A stretch of DNA of 5,356 nt, from assembly GCA_011049365.1 (NCBI GenBank), contig DSBD01000042.1:1-5356 (forward strand). Direction: 5' to 3'. Shown here in pieces: positions 1-5,356 of this stretch. The position numbers and the translations under genes were made by a program. The notes under the pieces were generated by a model. The model was not told the DNA's origin and did not search any database. It was given only the letters and a program-made list of their open reading frames with translations. The DNA is from Candidatus Vogelbacteria bacterium (GTDB taxonomy: Bacteria; Patescibacteriota; Minisyncoccia; Phycocordibacterales; XYD1-FULL-46-19). Every line of letters starts with the position of its first letter. The first letter of the stretch is position 1.

Positions 1-1023
1 GATAATTATCTAGAAGTGGTAAGTAATGATTTTAAAGAAAGACAAATACCTAAACCGCTTCGAGCTATCTATTTGACCGGCTATACTGCCGGCAATCTCA
101 ATCGTCGCCAAGCTTTAGTTAAATTAGTAGAAGAAACCGAATTAAATGCTTTGGTTATAGATATTAAAGATGATAGTGGTTATTTGTCTTTTCTACCTGA
201 AACTAAAGAATTACAAGCTTATAATACTGGTTTGACTAAAATTAAAGATTTGGATATTTTTTTAAGTGAATTGAAAGAGAAAAATATTTTTGTTATTGGT
301 CGGATATCGGTTTTTCAAGACCCACTTCTAGCTATTCGTCGTCCTGATTTAGCTATTAAAGATTATCAAGGTAATATTTGGCGCGATCACAAAAATTTAG
401 CTTGGCTGGATCCTAGTAAAAAAGAAGTTTGGCATTATGTCTCTTTAATTGCTGAAGAATCTTTTAGACGTGGTTTTGATGAAATAAATTTTGATTATAT
501 TCGTTTTCCATCTGATGGTAATATAAAAACTATATTATATTCACCGGAAATATTACTTCGTCGACAAGCAGATGTTTTAGAAGATTTTTTTGCTTTTATC
601 AAAAAAGAATCTCAAAGAGTTGGTTATATTACTTCGGCTGACCTTTTTGGTTTAACAACCGTTAATACTGATGATTTGGGTATTGGGCAAATTTTAGAAA
701 AAGCAGTTTCTTATTTTGATTATATAGCACCAATGGTTTATCCATCTCACTATCCGGTTGGCTTTAGAGGATTATCTAATCCTAATCACCATGTTTATCA
801 AGTGGTTAGATATTCAATGGCTGAAGCTATCAGTCGTCTAGAGTTAATGGGGGAGGATAGTCAAAAACTTCGTCCTTGGCTCCAAGACTTTAATTATCCA
901 ATAACTTATGTTCCCCAAATGGTAATAGACCAAAAGAAAGCAGTCTATGATTCAGGACTTGATTCTTTTATGCTTTGGAATCCACGCAATATTTATACTC
1001 GTAGCGCCTTGGAAATTAATTAA
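1..1023 (+). CDS. Putative glycoside hydrolase, DUF4015 family (5'-truncated by window edge)
   Basis: The reading frame is open from the first base, so the gene begins upstream; the GTG at 16 is only the first possible start codon in view and has no convincing ribosome binding site. The visible 340 residues match the DUF4015 putative glycosyl hydrolase (TIM-barrel) family. Counting from the first codon in the window, I see the opening strand PLRAIYLTGYTAG (19-31), an acidic VIDIKDDSG strand (52-60), the hallmark FDEINFDYIRFPSDG (159-173) with several carboxylates that are candidate catalytic or metal/sugar-binding residues, APMVYPSHYP (243-252), RPWLQDF (291-297) and MLWNPRNIY (324-332). The barrel therefore looks complete; what is missing is probably an N-terminal signal or membrane anchor, which would place the enzyme outside the cytoplasm. 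Substrate is unknown; a surface polysaccharide or peptidoglycan-linked sugar is inference. It ends with TAA, 47 bases before the ATPase start, with no terminator between. Confidence 0.88.
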   Translation, partial: DNYLEVVSNDFKERQIPKPLRAIYLTGYTAGNLNRRQALVKLVEETELNALVIDIKDDSGYLSFLPETKELQAYNTGLTKIKDLDIFLSELKEKNIFVIGRISVFQDPLLAIRRPDLAIKDYQGNIWRDHKNLAWLDPSKKEVWHYVSLIAEESFRRGFDEINFDYIRFPSDGNIKTILYSPEILLRRQADVLEDFFAFIKKESQRVGYITSADLFGLTTVNTDDLGIGQILEKAVSYFDYIAPMVYPSHYPVGFRGLSNPNHHVYQVVRYSMAEAISRLELMGEDSQKLRPWLQDFNYPITYVPQMVIDQKKAVYDSGLDSFMLWNPRNIYTRSALEIN

Positions 1024-1033
1024 GTAAAAACCC

Positions 1034-1062
1034 TAGCTTAAGAAATTATATTAAGTTATACT
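1034..1062 (+). promoter_or_regulatory. Weak sigma70-like promoter before the VirD4-like ATPase gene
   Basis: A good -10 hexamer, TATACT, lies at 1057-1062. Seventeen bases upstream the -35 position (1034-1039, TAGCTT) is poor. Transcription would be expected to begin at about 1069, only about two bases before the ATG at 1071, so the message would be effectively leaderless. No Shine-Dalgarno sequence precedes the ATG, which agrees with that. An imperfect inverted repeat (1034-1041 with 1051-1058) overlaps the element. In DNA this AT-rich, a chance -10 match is possible. Confidence 0.4.
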
Positions 1063-1070
1063 TGATAATT

Positions 1071-2801
1071 ATGGACAATAGTAGTGTTAATTATTTTGCG
1101 GAGACTGATTTCAGAGGTAAACGGAAGCCCTTTGGAATAAAATCTGAGGACCGCAATAGACATATTTATGTCATAGGTAAAACTGGTATGGGTAAATCCA
1201 CTCTTTTGGAGAATATGATTATCCAAGATATTAAAAATGGTGCTGGGGTGGGTTTTATTGACCCTCATGGTAAATCAGCCGAGACGATGCTTTCTTTTGT
1301 TCCTCCAGAAAGAGTAGAGGATGTGGTCTATTTTGCGCCTTTTGACCTTGGTTGGCCGATAGCTTTTAATGTTATGGAAGATGTTGGACCGGAAGAAAGA
1401 CATTTGGTGGCCAATGGTCTAATGTCAACATTTAAAAAAATCTGGCCTGATGTTTGGTCAGCTAGAATGGAATACATTTTAGGTAATACCATTTTAGCTC
1501 TTTTGGAATATCCTGATTCAACACTTTTGGGTGTTAATAGGATGTTGTCTGATAAAAAATATCGAGAGAAAGTAGTTGATAACGTTAGTGATCCGACGGT
1601 CAGATCTTTTTGGTTAGATGAATTTGCCAAATATAATGAACGTTATATGCAAGAAGCTGGCGATGCTATTAAGAATAAAATTGGTCAATTTACTTCTAAT
1701 CCCTTAATTCGTAATATTGTTGGTCAACCAAAATCAACTTTTGATGTTCGTCAACTGATGGATGAGAAAAAAATTTTGATTATCAATTTATCCAAAGGAA
1801 AGGTGGGGGAACAAAATGCTTCTCTTTTAGGCGGTATGATGATAACCAAAATTTATCTTTCAGCTATGTCACGAGCCAATGTCAGTAATAGTATTTTAAG
1901 AAATCTACCTCCTTTTTATTTTTACGTTGATGAATTTCAATCTTTTGTTAATGATTCTTTCGCTGATATTCTATCAGAAGCTAGAAAATATAAATTATCT
2001 TTAACCATTGCTCATCAATATATTGAACAGATGCCGGAGACCGTTAGTAATGCTGTTTTTGGTAATGTGGGAACGATTGTTACTTTTCGGGTTGGGCCAT
2101 TTGATGCTGAAATATTAGAGAAAATATTTTTCCCCACTTTTACTAAAGAAGATTTGGTTAATTTGGGTTTTGCTCAAATATATTTGACGATGATGATAGA
2201 TGGCGTTGGCTCTCCGCCTTTTTCGGCTGTCACTTTGCCACCAATTGTTAATTTGGGCGAATCATTTGAAGAGCAGATTATAAGTTTATGTCGTAAAAAA
2301 TATGCTAAATCTCGCCAGGAAGTTGAAGAGTTAATAAAGAATTGGTATAAAACTTCTGAGACAGCCCAACTACCTATAAAAGAGAAATTTAGTCATACTG
2401 AGGTCACTAGTAAAAAAACTAGACAACCAAGTAGACCTTCTTTTAGTGAATCAAGGAAAGAATCTTTGTCATTAAAAGATTTGAAGGGAAAAAGCTTAAG
2501 TAAAACTGCTGACAAAAAAGCTGGCGATCCTCAAAAAAGACAGGAATTAAAAAATGCTTTATTAGAAATAATGTCTGAGAGAAAAGAAAAAATTCCGACA
2601 ATTAAGAGTAATAATTTTGAAACTCCAACTTCTCCATCAAAAAAGTTTGAAAGTAAGCAGGCTGATAAAGCTAGTTCACCCCAAAATGATATTGGTGTCA
2701 AAGAAGACAAATCAGAAGAAAAACAAGAAGAGAAAAAAAGGCAGGATAAAAAAGAAATATCAGAGGAGATTTTGAGAAAAATATTAGAAGTTGATGAATA
2801 A
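1071..2801 (+). CDS. VirD4/TraD/TraG-like type IV secretion coupling ATPase, soluble form
   Basis: This 576-residue P-loop ATPase resembles the VirD4/TraG coupling proteins that pump DNA or protein substrates into type IV secretion or conjugation channels. The Walker A motif GKTGMGKST is at residues 36-44, followed by FIDPHGKS (62-69), as in TraD/TraG and HerA-like ATPases. A helical region (about 105-215) corresponds to the all-alpha domain. Walker B is FYFYVDEF (282-289, D287/E288), then a TraM-recognition-type segment with LTIAHQYIEQM (311-321). From about 430 to the end the protein is rich in Lys, Glu and Ser and probably disordered, with short predicted helices near 487-506 and 561-575. 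Unlike classical VirD4 it has no N-terminal membrane helices, so it should be cytoplasmic or recruited by a partner not in the window. I chose the ATG at 1071 over the TTG at 1062, which overlaps the -10 box. There is no Shine-Dalgarno site; the gene ends in tandem TAA TAG. Assignment to this broad ATPase family is firm, but the substrate is unknown. Confidence 0.88.
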   Translation: MDNSSVNYFAETDFRGKRKPFGIKSEDRNRHIYVIGKTGMGKSTLLENMIIQDIKNGAGVGFIDPHGKSAETMLSFVPPERVEDVVYFAPFDLGWPIAFNVMEDVGPEERHLVANGLMSTFKKIWPDVWSARMEYILGNTILALLEYPDSTLLGVNRMLSDKKYREKVVDNVSDPTVRSFWLDEFAKYNERYMQEAGDAIKNKIGQFTSNPLIRNIVGQPKSTFDVRQLMDEKKILIINLSKGKVGEQNASLLGGMMITKIYLSAMSRANVSNSILRNLPPFYFYVDEFQSFVNDSFADILSEARKYKLSLTIAHQYIEQMPETVSNAVFGNVGTIVTFRVGPFDAEILEKIFFPTFTKEDLVNLGFAQIYLTMMIDGVGSPPFSAVTLPPIVNLGESFEEQIISLCRKKYAKSRQEVEELIKNWYKTSETAQLPIKEKFSHTEVTSKKTRQPSRPSFSESRKESLSLKDLKGKSLSKTADKKAGDPQKRQELKNALLEIMSERKEKIPTIKSNNFETPTSPSKKFESKQADKASSPQNDIGVKEDKSEEKQEEKKRQDKKEISEEILRKILEVDE

Positions 2802-2834
2802 TAGTGTATTTACTAAGTTTATTTTTTTGTTTAT

Positions 2835-2843
2835 TGTTATAAT
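2835..2843 (+). promoter_or_regulatory. Extended -10 promoter element before the O-antigen-ligase-like gene
   Basis: TG-T-TATAAT is a perfect extended -10 element (TG at 2835-2836, TATAAT at 2838-2843) that would not need a strong -35 box, and none is visible. It sits only three bases before the ATG at 2847. Normal spacing would place the start of transcription near 2850, just inside the gene, which conflicts with the chosen start. Either initiation occurs unusually close, or an overlapping hexamer TATTGT (2832-2837) is used and gives a start near 2844, or the match is fortuitous. Confidence 0.4.
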
Positions 2844-2846
2844 CTG

Positions 2847-5171
2847 ATGGAAAATATAGATTTTTGGTTAAAAAAGATAGTAATTTTCGGTTTATTAGCT
2901 GTTCCTTTTACTTTGATTATTGTTTTGGCTGGTTTGTTTTTTCCTTATATTGTTGGTAAGGCTCTCTTTTTTCGTTCTATAATAACTATAATTTTTCCTC
3001 TCTGGCTAATATTAGCTATTAGAGATAAAAGATATCGGCCGTCTTTTTCTTGGCTTTTAGTTTTTCTTGGTCTCTTTATATTATCTTTGTCTATATCTTC
3101 ATTTTTGGCGCCTGATAGTTATGTTAGTTTTTGGAGTAATTATGAGCGGATGGAGGGACTGATAACAATGTTGTATCTGGGGGCTTATTTTCTTATCTTA
3201 ATTTCAGTTTTTAAAGAAGAAGATGATTGGAATTGGTGGTTCAATCTTTTTTTAGGAGCTAATCTTTATGTTTGTTTATGGGGAATTTTACAATTAGTTA
3301 TTTATTCATCAATTAATCCTTCTTTGATTATAAATTTCCGCCTAGATTCTACTTTAGGTAATGCGATTTATCTAGCAATTATATCTTTAATAGGTATTTG
3401 GCTGGCAACTTGGCAACTATTATCTTCTCGTTTTGATTTTAGAAAATTAGCCATTTCTTTTTCTATAGCTCTAACTTTATTTATCCTAGGCACTTTTTGG
3501 CAATATAACTTTTTAATACCTCCCCAGTTAAAGGTTTCAATGGAGGCTTCAGAAATATTATCTATTGTTTCTTCTTGGCGGGGAATCTTTATATTATTTT
3601 CTATTTTAATTATTGGTTTTCTGATTTGGTTTTATCGATTTTTTGAAAATCGGTCTGATTATGAAAAACCGGTTGTCGGTTTAATTTACGGCCTTCTGAT
3701 TTTAATTAATTTTATCGTTATTCTTTTTACTCGTTCGCGTGGAGTCCAGTTGGGCTTAGTGGGTAGTATTTTCCTAGCTTGTCTTTTGTCGGTGATTGTT
3801 ATCAATAAAGCTTCAGTCAGAAAATTGTTTGTTATTTTTTTGGTTGTTATTTCATTATTAGCCGGAGGTTTTTGGTTAAATCGGGAAGCACCAATCATAA
3901 GTCAGAATCCATTCTTATCTCGTCTAGCCACCATCTCTTGGTCTGATGCAACCACTAGGTCAAGGTTAATTCTTTGGCAATTTTCTTGGGAGGGAGTTAA
4001 GGAAAGACCGGTTTTCGGTTGGGGTCAAGAAAACTTCCCTAAAGTTTTTGGTAAATATTATGACCCCAGAATGGCTGACCAAGAAGAATGGTTTGACCGT
4101 TCTCATAATGTCTTTCTGGATTGGTTGATTGCTGGAGGTTTTTCGGGATTATTTCTTTTCCTATCTTTATGGTTTTTATCACTACTATATTTGTGGTTTT
4201 CAAAAAATTTTTCCAAAACCGAAAAAATCATTTTCACTTCTTTATTGGCCGGTTATTTTTTTCAAAATATTTTTGTTTTTGATAATTTAACTTCTTATTT
4301 ATTTTTCTTTACCTGGTTGGCTTTTGTTCATTGTCGTTCACGAAGCAAAGATAAACCAATCACCGATTCTGAGACTTCTGAAATTTTTCAAATTATCACC
4401 GCTGGTATTGTTTCCATTTTTGCTGTTTTTATTTTTTATCAAGTTGTTTATCTTCCCCTAGAAGCTAATAGATTAATTATAAAAGCTAAAACTAATTTAT
4501 CTAGTCAGCCACAAAAATCTTTAGAATATTATCAACGAGTTTTTTCCCTAAATACTTTCGGCTCTTTGGAGGCGGCTGAACATTTTGTTTTAGATGGTCT
4601 TTCTTTATCAACAGCTGAGAATATTCCTCTAAATATCAGAACCGACTTTGCTCAGGCGAGTCTGAATAGATTAGAAGAATTTATAAACCTTCATCCGGGC
4701 AATATAAGATTTTTACATATTCAAGGTTTAGCCTATCGTCACTATAGACAATTTGATTTATCAGTTTCTTCTTTCGAGAAAGCTTTAGAATTATCTCCCC
4801 GCAAACAGATATTAATGGCCGACTTAGTATTGTCTCTTTATTTGGCCGGCCGGTCGGAAGAAGCTATCGCTTTGATGGAGGAAGTTTTAGATAATTCTTT
4901 TGGTATAGTTAAAATAATTGATAAAGGGATAAATTTCTTTGCTGAAATAAAAGATTATCAAAGATTAAGTGATTTATGGAGAATAAGAAGTGAATTGGAA
5001 CCTAATGATTATAAAGCTAGAACTTCTTATGCGGTCTCTCTTTACGCTTCGGGAAACAAGGAAGAATCGCTAAAAGAAATTGATTTAATCATTTTAGATT
5101 TTCCTGAAAAATCTCTTGAACTAGAAGCAGTTAAGAAACAAATAACTAAAGATTTGTTACAAATAGAATAG
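2847..5171 (+). CDS. O-antigen ligase/polymerase-like membrane protein (Wzy_C) with C-terminal TPR domain
   Basis: This 774-residue protein resembles the WaaL/Wzy family, integral membrane enzymes that polymerise lipid-linked oligosaccharides or transfer them to an acceptor on the outer face of the cytoplasmic membrane. About 11 hydrophobic segments fill residues 10-343. They include the family-like motifs FWSNYERMEG (95-104), STLGNAIYLA (168-177) and TRSRG (295-299, with arginines probably functional). A large loop (344-422) carries RPVFGWGQENF (387-397) and RSHNVFLDWL (418-427), the Wzy_C signature with a candidate catalytic His420. About four more membrane segments follow (426-451, 461-477, 481-496, 513-535). 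The last 240 residues are soluble and helical with TPR-like units, clearest at 621-652 and 655-685, and another near 722-750. The ATG at 2847 starts just before the first membrane segment; there is no Shine-Dalgarno site. Whether it is a polymerase, a ligase or a protein O-glycosyltransferase cannot be told from sequence. Confidence 0.88.
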   Translation: MENIDFWLKKIVIFGLLAVPFTLIIVLAGLFFPYIVGKALFFRSIITIIFPLWLILAIRDKRYRPSFSWLLVFLGLFILSLSISSFLAPDSYVSFWSNYERMEGLITMLYLGAYFLILISVFKEEDDWNWWFNLFLGANLYVCLWGILQLVIYSSINPSLIINFRLDSTLGNAIYLAIISLIGIWLATWQLLSSRFDFRKLAISFSIALTLFILGTFWQYNFLIPPQLKVSMEASEILSIVSSWRGIFILFSILIIGFLIWFYRFFENRSDYEKPVVGLIYGLLILINFIVILFTRSRGVQLGLVGSIFLACLLSVIVINKASVRKLFVIFLVVISLLAGGFWLNREAPIISQNPFLSRLATISWSDATTRSRLILWQFSWEGVKERPVFGWGQENFPKVFGKYYDPRMADQEEWFDRSHNVFLDWLIAGGFSGLFLFLSLWFLSLLYLWFSKNFSKTEKIIFTSLLAGYFFQNIFVFDNLTSYLFFFTWLAFVHCRSRSKDKPITDSETSEIFQIITAGIVSIFAVFIFYQVVYLPLEANRLIIKAKTNLSSQPQKSLEYYQRVFSLNTFGSLEAAEHFVLDGLSLSTAENIPLNIRTDFAQASLNRLEEFINLHPGNIRFLHIQGLAYRHYRQFDLSVSSFEKALELSPRKQILMADLVLSLYLAGRSEEAIALMEEVLDNSFGIVKIIDKGINFFAEIKDYQRLSDLWRIRSELEPNDYKARTSYAVSLYASGNKEESLKEIDLIILDFPEKSLELEAVKKQITKDLLQIE

Positions 5172-5177
5172 TTATAT

Positions 5178-5206
5178 TTGACTTTTTACTTAAAATTTGC
5201 TAGTGT
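5178..5206 (+). promoter_or_regulatory. Promoter-like element upstream of the candidate small RNA
   Basis: TTGACT at 5178-5183 matches the -35 consensus in five of six positions. Exactly 17 bases later TAGTGT (5201-5206) keeps the important first, second and last bases of a -10 box, and it is preceded by the extended motif TG-C (5198-5200). Transcription would start near the A at 5213. The element begins just after the stop codon of the O-antigen-ligase-like gene. A second reading with TAAAAT (5191-5196) as -10 lacks a good -35 box. Confidence 0.55.
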
Positions 5207-5225
5207 GTCCGTATGTGAGCGCTAT

Positions 5226-5242
5226 TTGCTCTTTATGAGCAA
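5226..5242 (+). other. Short perfect stem-loop inside the candidate RNA
   Basis: TTGCTC (5226-5231) and GAGCAA (5237-5242) form six uninterrupted Watson-Crick pairs around the five-base loop TTTAT. No T tract follows, so it is not a terminator by itself. It may be the 5' domain of the small RNA or a stabilising hairpin. Confidence 0.5.
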
Positions 5243-5270
5243 GGTGACTTCAGAAAATGTAGATGTCTTG

Positions 5271-5307
5271 CGCGAGATCCGCCTTTATTGGCGGGTTTCG
5301 CGTTTTT
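5271..5307 (+). terminator. Strong rho-independent terminator
   Basis: The left arm 5271-5283 (CGCGAGATCCGCC) pairs with the right arm 5290-5302 (GGCGGGTTTCGCG) over 13 base pairs, of which two are G-U wobbles (5276/5297 and 5278/5295), around the six-base loop TTTATT. Five T residues follow directly (5303-5307). Such a GC-rich stem in this AT-rich DNA is unlikely by chance. It ends transcription from the candidate small RNA and would also stop read-through from the upstream genes. The wobbles are U-G in this orientation and become A-C mismatches in the opposite strand's transcript, so the signal works for + strand transcription. Confidence 0.9.
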
Positions 5308-5309
5308 GG

Positions 5310-5338
5310 TTGCCATCTTTTATTTTTTTAGTTAGAAT
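5310..5338 (+). promoter_or_regulatory. Near-consensus sigma70-type promoter driving the next, off-window unit
   Basis: TTGCCA (5310-5315) matches the -35 consensus in five of six positions and TAGAAT (5333-5338) matches the -10 consensus in five of six, with the ideal 17-base spacer. Transcription would begin near 5345 and leave the window. It starts three bases after the terminator T tract, so a new transcription unit on the + strand is expected just downstream. Confidence 0.65.
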
Positions 5339-5356
5339 AAAACTAGTACTTTAAAA

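Larger units (their letters stand above)
5213..5307 (+). ncRNA. Candidate small non-coding RNA, unknown class
   Basis: A stretch of about 95 bases is bounded by a promoter-like element and a strong intrinsic terminator, and is followed at once by another promoter. It contains a perfect 6-bp hairpin (TTGCTC 5226-5231 with GAGCAA 5237-5242, loop TTTAT), then a linker (5243-5270), then the terminator stem. The GC-rich stems stand out from the AT-rich surroundings. A second GAGC at 5217-5220 could also pair with GCTC at 5228-5231, and GCAAG (5239-5243) could pair with CTTGC (5267-5271), so alternative folds exist. I do not recognise tRNA, SRP RNA, 6S RNA or a known riboswitch in it. It could instead be only the 3' untranslated region of the preceding gene. 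The 5' end is inferred from promoter spacing. Confidence 0.4.

Noticed and set aside
16..18. GTG at 16 as the true start of the DUF4015 gene.
   Set aside because: The frame is open to base 1, no convincing ribosome binding site precedes the GTG, and the family usually carries extra N-terminal sequence, so the gene most likely starts outside the window.
1062..1070. TTG at 1062 as the start of the ATPase gene.
   Set aside because: It would add only three residues, has no ribosome binding site, and overlaps the -10 hexamer; the ATG at 1071 is the better start.
1328..1630. Minus-strand open frame of 100 codons inside the ATPase gene.
   Set aside because: It lies wholly antisense to a well-supported ATPase coding region and shows no recognisable domain; the same applies to the shorter minus-strand frames at 1056-1268 and 3686-3898.
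2802..2828. Possible terminator after the ATPase gene: TAGT/ACTA followed by seven T residues.
   Set aside because: The stem has only four weak pairs and the T run begins several bases after it, so it is unlikely to terminate transcription.
5235..5354. A 39-codon open frame from ATG 5235 to TAA 5352-5354.
   Set aside because: It runs straight through the terminator hairpin and its T tract, has no ribosome binding site, and the Arg/Trp-rich middle is simply the translated GC-rich stem. The non-coding explanation accounts better for the same bases.
1..5356. CRISPR arrays, insertion sequences, tRNA or rRNA genes, and recoded TGA codons.
   Set aside because: I saw no regularly spaced repeats, no transposase, no tRNA or rRNA signature, and no in-frame TGA inside the three genes.

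Overview
The window is AT-rich and densely coded, with every gene on the + strand. No in-frame TGA interrupts the genes and the stops seen are TAA and TAG, so the standard bacterial code fits. The combination of a DUF4015 putative glycosidase, a soluble VirD4/TraG-like ATPase with a long charged tail, and an O-antigen-ligase-like protein fused to TPRs, together with missing Shine-Dalgarno sites, resembles Candidate Phyla Radiation genomes (Patescibacteria, probably Parcubacteria-like). That placement is inferred from gene content and style; no phylogenetic marker gene is present.

Layout: positions 1-1023 hold the 3' part of a DUF4015 putative glycoside hydrolase gene whose 5' end lies outside the window. 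After a 47-base gap with a -10-like box comes a VirD4/TraD/TraG-family ATPase (1071-2801). After a 45-base gap with a perfect extended -10 box comes a 774-residue polytopic O-antigen ligase/polymerase-like protein with a C-terminal TPR domain (2847-5171). The last 185 bases hold no convincing protein gene. They contain a promoter-like element (5178-5206), about 95 bases of possible transcript, a strong intrinsic terminator (5271-5307), and then a near-consensus promoter (5310-5338) that points out of the window.

The first and third genes suggest cell-surface carbohydrate work: glycan cleavage or remodelling, and polymerisation or transfer of lipid-linked glycans. The ATPase suggests DNA or protein translocation. 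No sequence evidence makes the three one pathway; each internal gene seems able to have its own promoter. The most notable non-coding element is the self-contained promoter/short-RNA/terminator unit at the right end, a candidate small RNA of no class I recognise.
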